From: Kurthia huakuii LAM0618
Lineage (GTDB): Bacteria; Bacillota; Bacilli; Bacillales_A; Planococcaceae
Assembly (NCBI RefSeq): GCF_000505545.1
Contig: NZ_AYTB01000016.1
Location: 186,001 to 250,000, forward strand
DNA length: 64,000 bases
Direction of reading: 5' to 3'
Shown piece after piece: positions 39,767 through 48,503 of this stretch. The position numbers were made by a program, and so were the translations under genes. Within the stretch, counting starts at the first letter, position 1, and each line of letters begins with the position of its first letter. The notes below the pieces were generated by a model, which worked only from the letters and a program-made list of their open reading frames with translations, was not told where the DNA came from and did no database searches.

Positions 39767-39777
39767 TTAAATTCAAA

Positions 39778-40380
39778 CTAAAAAGCTTGACGTTCATAAA
39801 TTAATAATCTGTCATTTGGCGACAAGATCAGTTGAGGGGGCATTAAAATTTCCGTAATAAATTGAAATGGTGACCAGTCTAGCAACTCTATATATTCAAA
39901 CATCGGAAAATAGACAATAATTTTCATGTGGCGTGGGTGCTTGTCATACGAAGCATTAATATTTTTTAAAACGGTTTCAAAAATAGCTGGGCTAAATGGA
40001 TTGAAGAAGAAAAAAATAGAATCTGTCTGCTTTATGCGATAATTTTGCGCTAGCGTGTGGTGAAAAGTAATGTCTTTTTCACCATGCTTCTTACAATATA
40101 AATAGCGATTCATATTGGCCACTTCGACATAAAGCGCATCATATTCTACACCGGTCACCGGAATACCCCAGCGATAGTTTGCATAAATGGCGACTCGTCC
40201 CTTTCCACTACCAAAATCAACAAAGTAATCCTGCTGTTGTATCTCTACCTCATTTGCAAGCAATTCTAACACGCTATAAGCAGTTGGTTCATATGAATGA
40301 TTGTCTACAAGGTGCATTGTTGCTGGCTCATCAACGATTGTTTGAATGCCTAATTTTTTTTCAAATTGATAATCGTCCAT
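39778..40380 (-). CDS. SAM-dependent methyltransferase-like protein
   Basis: This is a 200-residue protein with a class I methyltransferase fold. It has YFVDFGSGKGRVAIYA as SAM motif I and GVEYDALYVEVAN as motif II. The segment FFFFNPFSPAIF may be the catalytic loop. Neither substrate nor name is recognised. The start at 40378-40380 follows AGGTAGGTG. A strong terminator lies just upstream on the same strand, so either it has a promoter in the last 35 bases or it depends on read-through of the upstream non-coding region. Confidence 0.7.
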   Translation of the reverse strand: MDDYQFEKKLGIQTIVDEPATMHLVDNHSYEPTAYSVLELLANEVEIQQQDYFVDFGSGKGRVAIYANYRWGIPVTGVEYDALYVEVANMNRYLYCKKHGEKDITFHHTLAQNYRIKQTDSIFFFFNPFSPAIFETVLKNINASYDKHPRHMKIIVYFPMFEYIELLDWSPFQFITEILMPPQLILSPNDRLLIYERQAF

Positions 40381-40414
40381 AGTTTCACCTACCTTTTTCC
40401 AATGATTATATACG

Positions 40415-40459
40415 AAAAAAACCATCTATACATCGGTGTGCTATCCAATGTAAGATGAT
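40415..40459 (-). terminator. Terminator upstream of the methyltransferase gene
   Basis: ACCATCT-A-TACAT (40421-40433) pairs with ATGTA-AGATGAT (40448-40459), a 12-pair stem with one bulge, followed on the minus strand by seven T. It closes the gene-free region 40460-40915 on that strand. Confidence 0.75.
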
Positions 40460-40915
40460 TTTTTTAAGCGTAAATATAAATTGGGTGGGTTATTCCTGCT
40501 TACTAGCAGTTATGAAAAAATAGGTTACTCATTGGCATCGATGACGAGTCGAATTCATTGAGCAAACTTACTAAAGTGTGTGGACATACAATTAGTAAGT
40601 TGGACAAATAAAGGATAAAGTGTGCGGAAGTCATGCTTAGTGGACATTAAGCAGACTAATTTAGCCTTTATTTAATTGGATAGAAAGAAATATGGCTTCT
40701 TCAAGGCTCAGGAGTGAGCCTTCATATTTCTACAACCATTATATTGCAAAGCATAGAGTCTATAAGAGTGGACAGTCCTATAAACTGTACGCTTTCGCTA
40801 AGCAAGAAACCTTGTTGTTTCAACACTTTTATACATAATGATTTAGTTCTATCGTAAAGGGCGACACTACTCTTTGTAGCAGGCACTACGTAGATACTAG
40901 CAGTCGCCCAGGTAA
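40460..40915 (-). ncRNA. Hairpin-rich non-coding region; candidate structured or regulatory RNA
   Basis: This stretch has no credible gene. It holds a 10-base stem (40565-40574 with 40592-40601) and a six-base stem with loop GTGGACAT (40634-40653). An eight-base stem with loop GGAG (40703-40722) is closed by a further nine-base stem (40686-40694 with 40723-40731). A stem with loop GTGGACAG (40761-40782) and a GGGCGAC/GTCGCCC stem right after prsA (about 40859-40909) complete the set. On the minus strand a terminator follows. It may be a small RNA, a long prsA 3' tail or a mobile-element relic. Confidence 0.4.
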
Positions 40916-41827
40916 TTATTGTTCTTCAGTTGTTGCTGTTGATAACGTATTATCAATTTCATAATCTTTTTCTAAATCTGCTAACCATGTTGCATAGTTT
41001 GCGTTCATTTGTTCATTAACATATGCTGCGCGAACTTCTTTTTTCACATCTTCATACGTTGCATCTTTAGCTTCTTTAATGCCCGTTACTTTAATAATGT
41101 GATAACCATATGAAGATTTTACAGGTTTACTAATTTCATCTTCCTTCATAGAGAATGCAGCATTAGCAAAGTCTTCATCCATTGTTGTTTTATCGAAATA
41201 GCCTAAGTTACCACCCTCAGAAGAATTGCTTGTATCTGTAGAGTATTTCTTCGCTAATTTATCCCAACCTTCGCCATCAGCAAGTAATGCTTCAACTTTT
41301 TCGGCTGTCTTTTTATCTTCAACTAAAATGTGGCTTGCTTTCACTTGCTTCTCTGTATCATATGAAGTTTTATTTTCTTTAAAGTATGCTTTTAGTTTTT
41401 CATCTGTAATGTCTAATGTCGGTTCCATTAGTTTTTGTGTTAATAAATAGGTTTTAACGCTTGCTTTAAAATCAGCCATTTCCATGTTGCTTGATTTTAA
41501 TGCTGATTCTAACGCCGCTGTGCCGCCGTATTGCGCTGCTTGAGCTTTTACTTCAGCATCAATTTCTTTATCTGATACACTGACATTTTGTTTTTTCGCT
41601 TCTTGCTCAATAACATTGTCAATGATTAGTGCTTGAACAACTGTTGGGCCATATTGTTTTTGCATCGCTTCATTTAATTCATCTTGTGTAATTTTTGTAT
41701 CGCCTACTTTTGCAACATAATTGCTACTGTTTCCTACTAACAAGTACACAACTAAGCCAATCACTGCAATCGCAACGATAACGCCGGTAATAATGAGGCC
41801 CTTTTTCTTTTTGGGCTGCTTATCCAT
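40916..41827 (-). CDS. prsA: PrsA-type foldase (peptidyl-prolyl isomerase, parvulin domain)
   Basis: This extracytoplasmic foldase (303 residues) assists folding of secreted proteins. It has an N-terminal membrane helix (about residues 10-32), a SurA-like N-terminal region, a central parvulin domain (VKASHILVEDKKTAEKVEALL to SSYGYHIIKVTG) and a C-terminal helix. Unlike usual PrsA it has no lipobox cysteine after the helix, so it is probably anchored by the helix. The start at 41825-41827 follows AAAGGGAG. The two-component genes upstream are separated from it by a terminator. Confidence 0.85.
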   Translation of the reverse strand: MDKQPKKKKGLIITGVIVAIAVIGLVVYLLVGNSSNYVAKVGDTKITQDELNEAMQKQYGPTVVQALIIDNVIEQEAKKQNVSVSDKEIDAEVKAQAAQYGGTAALESALKSSNMEMADFKASVKTYLLTQKLMEPTLDITDEKLKAYFKENKTSYDTEKQVKASHILVEDKKTAEKVEALLADGEGWDKLAKKYSTDTSNSSEGGNLGYFDKTTMDEDFANAAFSMKEDEISKPVKSSYGYHIIKVTGIKEAKDATYEDVKKEVRAAYVNEQMNANYATWLADLEKDYEIDNTLSTATTEEQ

Positions 41828-41904
41828 ATAGTAGAACTCCCTTTCTTTCTCTCGATACATTTATTATATAGAGCGAATGTGTCAGCTAAATGTCAGCACA
41901 CAAG

Positions 41905-41950
41905 AATTAAAAAAGAGATTAACAAATGATTTGTTGATCTCTTTTTTACA
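41905..41950. terminator. Bidirectional terminator after the sensor kinase gene
   Basis: A 17-base arm starting AAAAGAGATT (41911) pairs with its near-complement ending GATCTCTTTT (41947), with T-runs on both sides. It ends the two-component operon on the minus strand. Confidence 0.85.
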
Positions 41951-43435
41951 TTATTCACTTGTTTGTTCGACTGCTTTTGGCAATGTAATTTTAAAGACTG
42001 TGCCGTTTGTCGTACTCTCTAAAAGCTGTAAATCTCCTTTTAAAGATTGCGCCATCATTTTACTTAAAGCTAATCCTAAACCTAAACCACGTACAGCATA
42101 TTTTTTATTTTCACCTCGATAGAAGCGCTCAAAAACAAAGGCTTGTTCTTCTTGCGGAATTCCTTTTCCAGTATCAGCAATAAAAATCGCAACATTATCG
42201 TTCTCCTCTTGCAGCGTCAATTGAATATGACCATGTCCATCCATCGCTTGTTTAGCGTTCGTTAACAGATTCGTTAAAATTTGTTGAAAGCGCACACCAT
42301 CTAATTGTAGTATCTGCTCCTCTGGCAAAATTTCAACAGCTACTTTTACCCCGTCATCTTGTTGCGACATCACCCATTGCATGACGGATTCTTGTACATA
42401 ATGATTAATAGCATACGGTTGGATATGAACCGGTATGGCATTGACAGAAAATGAGTTAAACGCCAATAAATCTCCGACCATCGTTTTGAGTTTTGTCGTT
42501 TCATTAAGTGCCATTTTAACAAATTCTTTTTCATCATCACCTGTGACAACACCATCTTTGACTGCTTGTAGCAAGCCACTAATCGATGTGACCGGCGTTT
42601 TTAGTTCATGTGTAACACCTGCTAATAATTCCGTTCGCGTTGCTTCAAGTTGTTTGAGCCGATTCGCCATCTCACGAAATGATTCGATTAATTCATATAC
42701 TTCTTGTTCCTTCACATCATTTGCGAGCGCTACATTATAATCCCCATTTTGAATTTGTTGGGCTGCTTGCGCGACATCTTTAATTGGTTTTGATAAACGT
42801 CGTGACAATAAATGAATGGCAACCGTTCCAATCAACGCAAGTGCAATAATTATCGCCGCAAGTTGCGTATACTCTTGATCTACATGTGCAATATTTTTCT
42901 TGGATTCTAGTAAAACGATATAGCCAACTACGTTATCTTCATTATTGGTAATCGCCTTTTTCACAGCATAATAAGTCGTATTATTTTTTTTCAAATGAAA
43001 GTTCACAATATCTTTTTTACTTTCTATCACTTTCATTGGTAATGTTGTCGTAAAAAGAGCGTCTGGTGGCTTTGGTAAATCCGGTTGTGCTTCATTCGCC
43101 TTTTGAGGTATTTCTTTTGGTTCATTACTCGAAATAATGCCCCCTGTGCTATTCGTTAAATAAATTTTAGGATTGATGCCTAAATTTGAAAGCGGTGTCC
43201 GTTCTCTGAATAAACTAGGGTCCGCTTCCTTATTTGTAATGCTTTCTGTAATGCGACTCGACATTTCATCTGCTACAACTTCCAACATATCAATGCGATT
43301 CGTCATCGTATTGTGACGCAGCCATGTAATCGATAAGATTGAGACAATTAATAAGCCAATAATAAGTGCTGCTAAATAACGTAGCGTCCAATAACGTGCC
43401 AGTGGAACACGCCGCATTTCTTTATTTTTTGACAC
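41951..43435 (-). CDS. Sensor histidine kinase (HAMP, HisKA, HATPase)
   Basis: This membrane kinase (494 residues) has a first helix at about 20-40, an extracytoplasmic sensor region to about 190, a second helix near 190-212 and a HAMP domain. The dimerisation domain has phosphoacceptor H in GVTHELKTPV, and the ATP domain has N (LTNLLTNAKQAM), DTGKGIP and GLGLGLAL. The stimulus is unknown. The start overlaps the end of the response regulator gene by 14 bases. prsA lies downstream, so an envelope-related role is possible but unproven. Confidence 0.9.
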   Translation of the reverse strand: MSKNKEMRRVPLARYWTLRYLAALIIGLLIVSILSITWLRHNTMTNRIDMLEVVADEMSSRITESITNKEADPSLFRERTPLSNLGINPKIYLTNSTGGIISSNEPKEIPQKANEAQPDLPKPPDALFTTTLPMKVIESKKDIVNFHLKKNNTTYYAVKKAITNNEDNVVGYIVLLESKKNIAHVDQEYTQLAAIIIALALIGTVAIHLLSRRLSKPIKDVAQAAQQIQNGDYNVALANDVKEQEVYELIESFREMANRLKQLEATRTELLAGVTHELKTPVTSISGLLQAVKDGVVTGDDEKEFVKMALNETTKLKTMVGDLLAFNSFSVNAIPVHIQPYAINHYVQESVMQWVMSQQDDGVKVAVEILPEEQILQLDGVRFQQILTNLLTNAKQAMDGHGHIQLTLQEENDNVAIFIADTGKGIPQEEQAFVFERFYRGENKKYAVRGLGLGLALSKMMAQSLKGDLQLLESTTNGTVFKITLPKAVEQTSE

Positions 43436-44099
43436 TGAATTGATATCCTAAACCACGCAATGTTTTAATCTCACCTTGTTCTTCAGGCCAATCTTGTAAC
43501 GCTTTACGCAAACGCTTCACCGCTAAATCCACTGCGCGGTCACTGCCGTCATATTCCCAGCCCCAAACCTTTTCAATTAATTGCTCACGTGTAAATGTTT
43601 GATTAGGATTTTCCGCTAAAAAAATCAGCACTGACAAGTCACGTGGCGTCAACTCCACTTTATAACCATGTAACGTCACATCATGTGACTGCAAATTAAT
43701 TTCAAGTGCTCCAAATTGTCTTGTTTGCCCACTATTTGCCGTTGTTCGGCGTAATACAGCTTTTATACGAGCGACGACTTCCTCTGCTTCAAATGGCTTT
43801 GCAATATAATCATCTGCCCCGCCATTTAATCCATCTAGTCGATAATTCACATCGCCGAGTGCCGTCAACATAATAACCGGGCATTTGCTGACTTGACGAA
43901 TTTCTTCGAGAATTTCCCAACCATTTTTTTCTGGCAACATGACATCTAGCAATACTAAATCAGGCTCCCACGAATGAAATTTTTGAATAGCTTCTGTCCC
44001 TGTGTATGCTTGCTCTGTTAAAAATTGTGCCTTCATCAAGTAGACTTTCAATACTTGGCTGATGGCAAACTCATCTTCAACAATTAAGATTTTCTCCAT
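43422..44099 (-). CDS. OmpR/PhoB-family response regulator
   Basis: This 225-residue response regulator has receiver domain D52 (LVLLDVMLPEKNG), K in YIAKPFEAEE, and a C-terminal winged helix with LTPRDLSVLIFLA and DRAVDLAVKRLRKAL. It is the partner of the kinase encoded immediately downstream with a 14-base overlap. The target genes are unknown. The ATG at 44097-44099 was chosen because the receiver starts directly (MEKILIVEDE). Confidence 0.92.
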   Translation of the reverse strand: MEKILIVEDEFAISQVLKVYLMKAQFLTEQAYTGTEAIQKFHSWEPDLVLLDVMLPEKNGWEILEEIRQVSKCPVIMLTALGDVNYRLDGLNGGADDYIAKPFEAEEVVARIKAVLRRTTANSGQTRQFGALEINLQSHDVTLHGYKVELTPRDLSVLIFLAENPNQTFTREQLIEKVWGWEYDGSDRAVDLAVKRLRKALQDWPEEQGEIKTLRGLGYQFSVKK

Positions 44100-44172
44100 C
44101 TATAACCCCACCTTTTTAATCGTGCATTTATTCTAGCATCTTTTTAAGTCTAGTATATGTCAATGAATTGCT

Positions 44173-44312
44173 AAAAAAAGAGGCCGGGACAAAACATTTC
44201 ATTTTCTTTTTTAGCGTTCGCAACAAAAAACCGGAACCGCGCCACAGCGCGATTCCGGTTTTTCTTATGCTTATATGAGATGGTGTTTTTACACTCATGT
44301 CCCAGCCTTTTG
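44173..44312 (+). repeat. Dispersed intergenic element, copy A
   Basis: This is one of three related elements of about 140 bases. The ends are inverted repeats (AGAGGCCGGGACA and TGTCCCAGCCTTTT). The centre is a hairpin, CCGGAACCGCGC-CACA-GCGCGATTCCGG, between A6 and T5, preceded by the invariant TAGCGTTCGCAAC. It lies between gltT and the response regulator gene, and its core would act as a terminator for gltT on the minus strand. Confidence 0.85.
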
Positions 44313-44322
44313 AAGTTGCTTA

Positions 44323-45633
44323 TTAGTGTTTTGCTTGCTGTTTAGCCGCTATTTCAGCTGCTTCATTTTCAAAGTAGTTATTATACTTATCCATATCAAG
44401 ACGGCCTTCCCATTTCGCCATAACGAATGCTGCTAATGTGTTACCACAAACGTTAACTACTGTACGCATCATATCTAGTAAACGGTCAATCCCAAGAATG
44501 AAAGCTAAACCTTCTAATGGAATACCTACAGCGCCAAGCGTTGAAAGAAGTACTACAAATGATACCCCTGGAACGCCTGCAATCCCTTTAGATGTAACCA
44601 TTAATGTTAAGACTAAGATGATTTGTTCTGTTAATGATAAATCAATATTGTACATTTGTGCAATGAACAATGCTGCGATTGCCTGATAGAGCGTAGAACC
44701 ATCAAGGTTAAATGAATAACCTGTTGGAATTACGAATGAACCGATATCTTTCGGTACACCAGCTTTTTCAGTTTTAATCATAATACGTGGTAATACTGTT
44801 TCAGAACTTGCTGTTGAGTAAGCTAAGATTAATTCATCTTTTAGTATTTTAATAATACGGAAGATGCTGACGCCCACAATTTTTGCTGTAATCCCCAATA
44901 CGACAACAATGAAGAAAATCATTGCGAAGTATACTAAAATCATTAATTTTCCTAATGGAATTAATGAAGATAAGCCGAATGTTGCAACTGTATTTGCGAT
45001 TAACGCGAAAACCCCGATTGGAGCGAATTTCATGATTGTGTTTGTTACCCAGAACATTGCATCTGCAACACCCTGTGCAAATGCAATAACTGGTTTCCCT
45101 TTTTCACCAATTGCTGCTACCCCTAAACCAAATAGAACAGAGAAGAAAATGATCGGAAGCATATCGCCTGCCGCCATTGAAGCAACGATATTTGTTGGTA
45201 CGATACTCGTAATCGTATCCATAATCGTATGCCCTTCTTTTGCTAAGTCTTCAGAAGAGTGCACATATGAAGAAATATCACCTTTAGATAATTTCGACAT
45301 ATCTACGCCTTCACCGAATTTTGTAATATCAGCTAAGAAGATACCTAAAATAATTGCGATAGTTGTAATAATTTCGAAGTAAACTAATGTTTTTACACCT
45401 AATTTACCGACTTGTTGTAAACTACCTTGACCTGCAACACCGATAATCAGCGTTGAAACGATAATTGGAACAACGATCATTTTGATCATGTTCATGAAGA
45501 TAGTACCTAGCGGCGCAACGTATTTTGTAATGTTCTCATTACCATAAAAAACTGCCCCTACGATGATACCTAGGATAAGACCGATTAAAATCTGCCATGC
45601 GAGACTGATTTTTTTACGTGGTTTCTTCTCCAT
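44323..45633 (-). CDS. gltT: Glutamate/aspartate:proton (sodium) symporter GltT
   Basis: This DAACS-family carrier (436 residues) resembles the Geobacillus stearothermophilus glutamate transporter along its length. The hairpin-tip serine-rich segment AYSTASSETVLPRIM, the NLDGSTLYQ helix (NMDGT equivalent) and the second hairpin TSKGIAGVPGVSFVV are intact. It has eight expected membrane helices. The ATG at 45631-45633 follows AAGGGGGC. The GlnK/GlnL-like two-component genes just upstream on the same strand are likely its regulators. Confidence 0.93.
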   Translation of the reverse strand: MEKKPRKKISLAWQILIGLILGIIVGAVFYGNENITKYVAPLGTIFMNMIKMIVVPIIVSTLIIGVAGQGSLQQVGKLGVKTLVYFEIITTIAIILGIFLADITKFGEGVDMSKLSKGDISSYVHSSEDLAKEGHTIMDTITSIVPTNIVASMAAGDMLPIIFFSVLFGLGVAAIGEKGKPVIAFAQGVADAMFWVTNTIMKFAPIGVFALIANTVATFGLSSLIPLGKLMILVYFAMIFFIVVVLGITAKIVGVSIFRIIKILKDELILAYSTASSETVLPRIMIKTEKAGVPKDIGSFVIPTGYSFNLDGSTLYQAIAALFIAQMYNIDLSLTEQIILVLTLMVTSKGIAGVPGVSFVVLLSTLGAVGIPLEGLAFILGIDRLLDMMRTVVNVCGNTLAAFVMAKWEGRLDMDKYNNYFENEAAEIAAKQQAKH

Positions 45634-45716
45634 CTATGAAGCCCCCTTAAGAGTATATTATGATTTTTCATACCTACATAAAAAACTATAATCTTATTCT
45701 ATAGTTGACTTATAAA

Positions 45717-45752
45717 ATCCGACATCATCCGACAATTTTATTAAATAAAATT
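45717..45752 (-). promoter_or_regulatory. Operator candidate before gltT: direct repeat TGTCGGAT and adjacent palindrome
   Basis: On the minus strand TGTCGGAT occurs twice, starting exactly ten bases apart (complement of 45717-45734). Next to it is the palindrome AATTTTATT-A-AATAAAATT (45734-45752). The site lies about 85 bases before gltT, between it and the response regulator gene. A GlnL-like regulator binding to direct repeats is a plausible reader. Confidence 0.5.
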
Positions 45753-45828
45753 TTCAAAAAAATTATTCCTTCATAGTTTTTCTTGATGATAACTAGGGCT
45801 TAAATCTGTTTTCGAGATGAAATGAACA

Positions 45829-46728
45829 TCATTTAGATGATTTCCTCCTAAATTTATCCATAGAATCCACAAAAAGAACTTGCATAAACTTTTTAATGTT
45901 CACTTTCACTTTTTTCGGCATGGAACCGCTTTCTTGTATTTCTTTCATGCTCGAACGAATTTCTGAGAAATCAAAATAACGAGGGGCATAGTACTCAAAC
46001 TCAGGGTTTGTGTAATCTACAACACCGAGTGTCGCAATATTATTCATCGCTGCCAAAATCGTACGGCGCATGCGCTGCTCAATCGCTTTGCTTTCTTTCG
46101 CAATTTCCGGTCCACTAAAACGCGTTTGCGAAGCGATGTCTTCGTAGAGTCCTTTTAATGAAGGAACTTGCATCGTGGCTTCTTCACGTTCCGATAATAA
46201 TAAAATAATTCGTACGATATCATCGCTACCGACTTCGCCGACAATTCCCATCTCACTTAAAATGGATAATACAACATCCTTCATCGTTAAATACGTCTCT
46301 TCCTTTGTTTCTTCCTCGAAATGAAGAATCGATTTCCGAATGTTCATTAGTGATTTCTTCAATATAAAGCGCTCACTCGTCTTGCGTAAAATACTTTGCA
46401 CTTCCACGCGATTAATTGGTTTATGAATGAAAAATTCAACATCTTTTTCATAAGCTTCGCCGACCATCTCTTTATTAACTACTTGTGAAATCATAATAAA
46501 ATGGCCTTTAAATCCTTGTCTGCGAAGTTGGTCAATCGTTTCAATGCCATCTAAATCTGGCATTAATAAATCGATTAATACGAAATCTGGATCACTTGCT
46601 AAAATTGGCTCTAGCGCATGTTCCCCACTATCCGCTTCTCCTAGCACAACACCCATATCCCCTTCTAAAATAATTTGCTTCAACATGCGTCGACTTGCTG
46701 CATCATCATCAACAATAAAATAGCGCAT
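45829..46728 (-). CDS. glnL: GlnL-like response regulator (receiver plus YcbB domain)
   Basis: This 299-residue protein has an N-terminal receiver (FIVDDDAASRRM, phospho-acceptor D in FVLIDLLMPDLDG, K in FIHKPINRVE). Its long C-terminal domain resembles that of B. subtilis GlnL (YcbB), which controls glutamine use. The ATG at 46726-46728 lies one base after the kinase gene. Because gltT follows it, the regulated substrate here may be glutamate rather than glutamine; that is inference. Confidence 0.8.
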   Translation of the reverse strand: MRYFIVDDDAASRRMLKQIILEGDMGVVLGEADSGEHALEPILASDPDFVLIDLLMPDLDGIETIDQLRRQGFKGHFIMISQVVNKEMVGEAYEKDVEFFIHKPINRVEVQSILRKTSERFILKKSLMNIRKSILHFEEETKEETYLTMKDVVLSILSEMGIVGEVGSDDIVRIILLLSEREEATMQVPSLKGLYEDIASQTRFSGPEIAKESKAIEQRMRRTILAAMNNIATLGVVDYTNPEFEYYAPRYFDFSEIRSSMKEIQESGSMPKKVKVNIKKFMQVLFVDSMDKFRRKSSK

Positions 46729-46729
46729 C

Positions 46730-48001
46730 TTACTTTTCCCCCTTTTGCAAAATCATTTGCATCGGAATATCGACAATGAAAATAGTGCCCTGTTGTGGCA
46801 GCTCTACTTTGATATGACCTTGCAATGTTTGAATAACTTCAAGCACATGCGACAGTCCAATACCTGTAGCAGCTACCCCTTGTTCATTATATTTTGTCGT
46901 AAATCCTGGTTCAAAAATAATATCTAAATCTTCTTGTGGAATCCCTTTACCATCATCTTGAATAATAAAATAAACGTTGTGATCTTTTTCAAAAATAGTG
47001 AGCTCAATTGTGCCCTGTCCTTCTAATGCTTCAATGCCATTAGCAACGATATTATTCAGCACCGCAAGCAGTGGAATATGTTGATTTGTATAGAAATCAA
47101 CCGATTGTTCCACATGAAACATTACGTTGCGCCCAAGCATAGCCCCGTACTTTTCATTGGCTACTTCGACAAGATTTATAACGTCTGAAAGCTTATAATA
47201 CTCACCTGTTTTATGCATTGTCATATCCGAAATACTCGAGAATATTCGCTGTGAATCTTTTTTCACTTCATGAATTTCTTGTGCAATATGAAGTGCTTTT
47301 ACACTCAGCTTTCGATTGTCAGTTTTTTTCAATTCTCGATACATTTCATAACTCTCTGCCATAATTTGCTCAATGTGATTCATTGATTTTTGTAAATACA
47401 ACGCTTCCACATATAAATCAGACCCCATCGTTAATTGTTCTTGAAGATGCTTTCGTTGTTCAGATAAAATAACTGTACTATAAATCCCCACAACAAAAAA
47501 GCTACGGAAAATCGCCACACATGCTACTAATACAAAATCAAAAAAACTTAACGATATGTCTGGTATTAATAAAAAGCGCAACACATGCTCTGCACTATTA
47601 CTAATAAATTCAATAAGCGCCGAGAAAAAGCCTAATAATAGTGGCTGATTAATATACGCACGCAAATTAAAAAACTGAAAACCACATGCAAAAACAACAT
47701 AATAGAAGAAAGCCGGGTAATTGTTAATAAATATATCTGGTGAATAGCCTTCATTTATTAAGGCTAAGCTAATACGAAATAAAATCGTCACAATCCCTGT
47801 CATAAACCCAACAACGATAACGGACTTTACCGGCCTTACTAATAACAGTAATAAAAAGACAATACTCCCTAGCGCAAAGCGAAAGTTTTCGGTGTTACTA
47901 AACGGTAATAATTTAATTTCTCCGAGTAGCGTAGTCACTACTGCAACAATTAAAATCCAAAGCCATTCTGCTTTTAAAAAACTATATTTTGTTTGAATCA
48001 T
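46730..48001 (-). CDS. glnK: GlnK-like membrane sensor histidine kinase
   Basis: This kinase (423 residues) has about six hydrophobic segments in the first 190 residues and then a cytoplasmic kinase core. The likely phosphoacceptor is the histidine in AQEIHEVKKDSQR, and the ATPase motifs are NNIVANGIEAL, DDGKGIPQ and GIGLSHVLEV. This layout fits B. subtilis GlnK (YcbA). The start is uncertain: ATG at 47999-48001 was preferred to the one at 48013, which directly abuts GGGG. It forms an operon with the regulator gene (one-base gap). Confidence 0.78.
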   Translation of the reverse strand: MIQTKYSFLKAEWLWILIVAVVTTLLGEIKLLPFSNTENFRFALGSIVFLLLLLVRPVKSVIVVGFMTGIVTILFRISLALINEGYSPDIFINNYPAFFYYVVFACGFQFFNLRAYINQPLLLGFFSALIEFISNSAEHVLRFLLIPDISLSFFDFVLVACVAIFRSFFVVGIYSTVILSEQRKHLQEQLTMGSDLYVEALYLQKSMNHIEQIMAESYEMYRELKKTDNRKLSVKALHIAQEIHEVKKDSQRIFSSISDMTMHKTGEYYKLSDVINLVEVANEKYGAMLGRNVMFHVEQSVDFYTNQHIPLLAVLNNIVANGIEALEGQGTIELTIFEKDHNVYFIIQDDGKGIPQEDLDIIFEPGFTTKYNEQGVAATGIGLSHVLEVIQTLQGHIKVELPQQGTIFIVDIPMQMILQKGEK

Positions 48002-48116
48002 CGTTACGCCCATCCCCTTTAATCTATCTTATCTCACTATGAACGGATGTCACGAAATTATTAGATATGACGGGTGTTCTGCTTAAAAGTATAAAATATT
48101 TATGTCCTTTTGCATA

Positions 48117-48157
48117 CAAAAAGCAGGGATTGTTACACTTACAATCCCCGCTTCTAT
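48117..48157 (-). terminator. Terminator after the haem monooxygenase gene
   Basis: AAGCAGGGATTGT (48121-48133) pairs with ACAATCCCCGCTT (48141-48153), with one wobble, and a T-run follows on the minus strand. It ends the iron-regulated operon. Confidence 0.85.
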
Positions 48158-48173
48158 TTAATATGAGCTTAAC

Positions 48174-48503
48174 TTATTTTGCTGCTACTGCTGGATAATG
48201 TTCATACTTCACTTCATAGATTCCTACATCGTTCCCTAGCATTGGTGAATCTTCTTCTTTTGCGACGCGTTTATGTGTATTGACCGCTTCTTCTGATGTG
48301 AACCATGCATTGAAATCTGCTTTTGTATCCCAATTTGTACAAATTTTCACTTCATCATATTTATGATTTTTTTCATTAAGCAATACTTCCATGCGAAGAA
48401 AACCTTGTGCTACTGCGATTGATTTTGGCGTAGCAAAGCGCTCCGCTACAGCCTCCCCAAATCCTTTTTTTGTACGAATCGTATTCACTAATTTTACTGA
48501 CAT
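48174..48503 (-). CDS. IsdG-type haem-degrading monooxygenase
   Basis: This is a 109-residue ferredoxin-like (ABM) fold protein. The IsdG catalytic residues line up as N7 (LVNTIRT), W67 (FNAWFTS) and H77 (VNTHKRV). This supports haem cleavage to release iron rather than quinone oxidation. It overlaps the ankyrin gene by ten bases and is the last gene of the Fur-controlled uptake operon, so it would act on haem brought in by the transporter. Confidence 0.85.
   Translation of the reverse strand: MSVKLVNTIRTKKGFGEAVAERFATPKSIAVAQGFLRMEVLLNEKNHKYDEVKICTNWDTKADFNAWFTSEEAVNTHKRVAKEEDSPMLGNDVGIYEVKYEHYPAVAAK

Noticed and set aside
41951-44099. Identification of the OmpR-type pair as CssRS because prsA is adjacent.
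   Set aside because: Sequence features of CssR and CssS are not matched by eye and a terminator separates the pair from prsA.
44200-44280. CRISPR-like repeat because of the recurring TTCGCAACAAAAAACCGG.
   Set aside because: Copies are thousands of bases apart without spacers, so this is a dispersed element, not an array.
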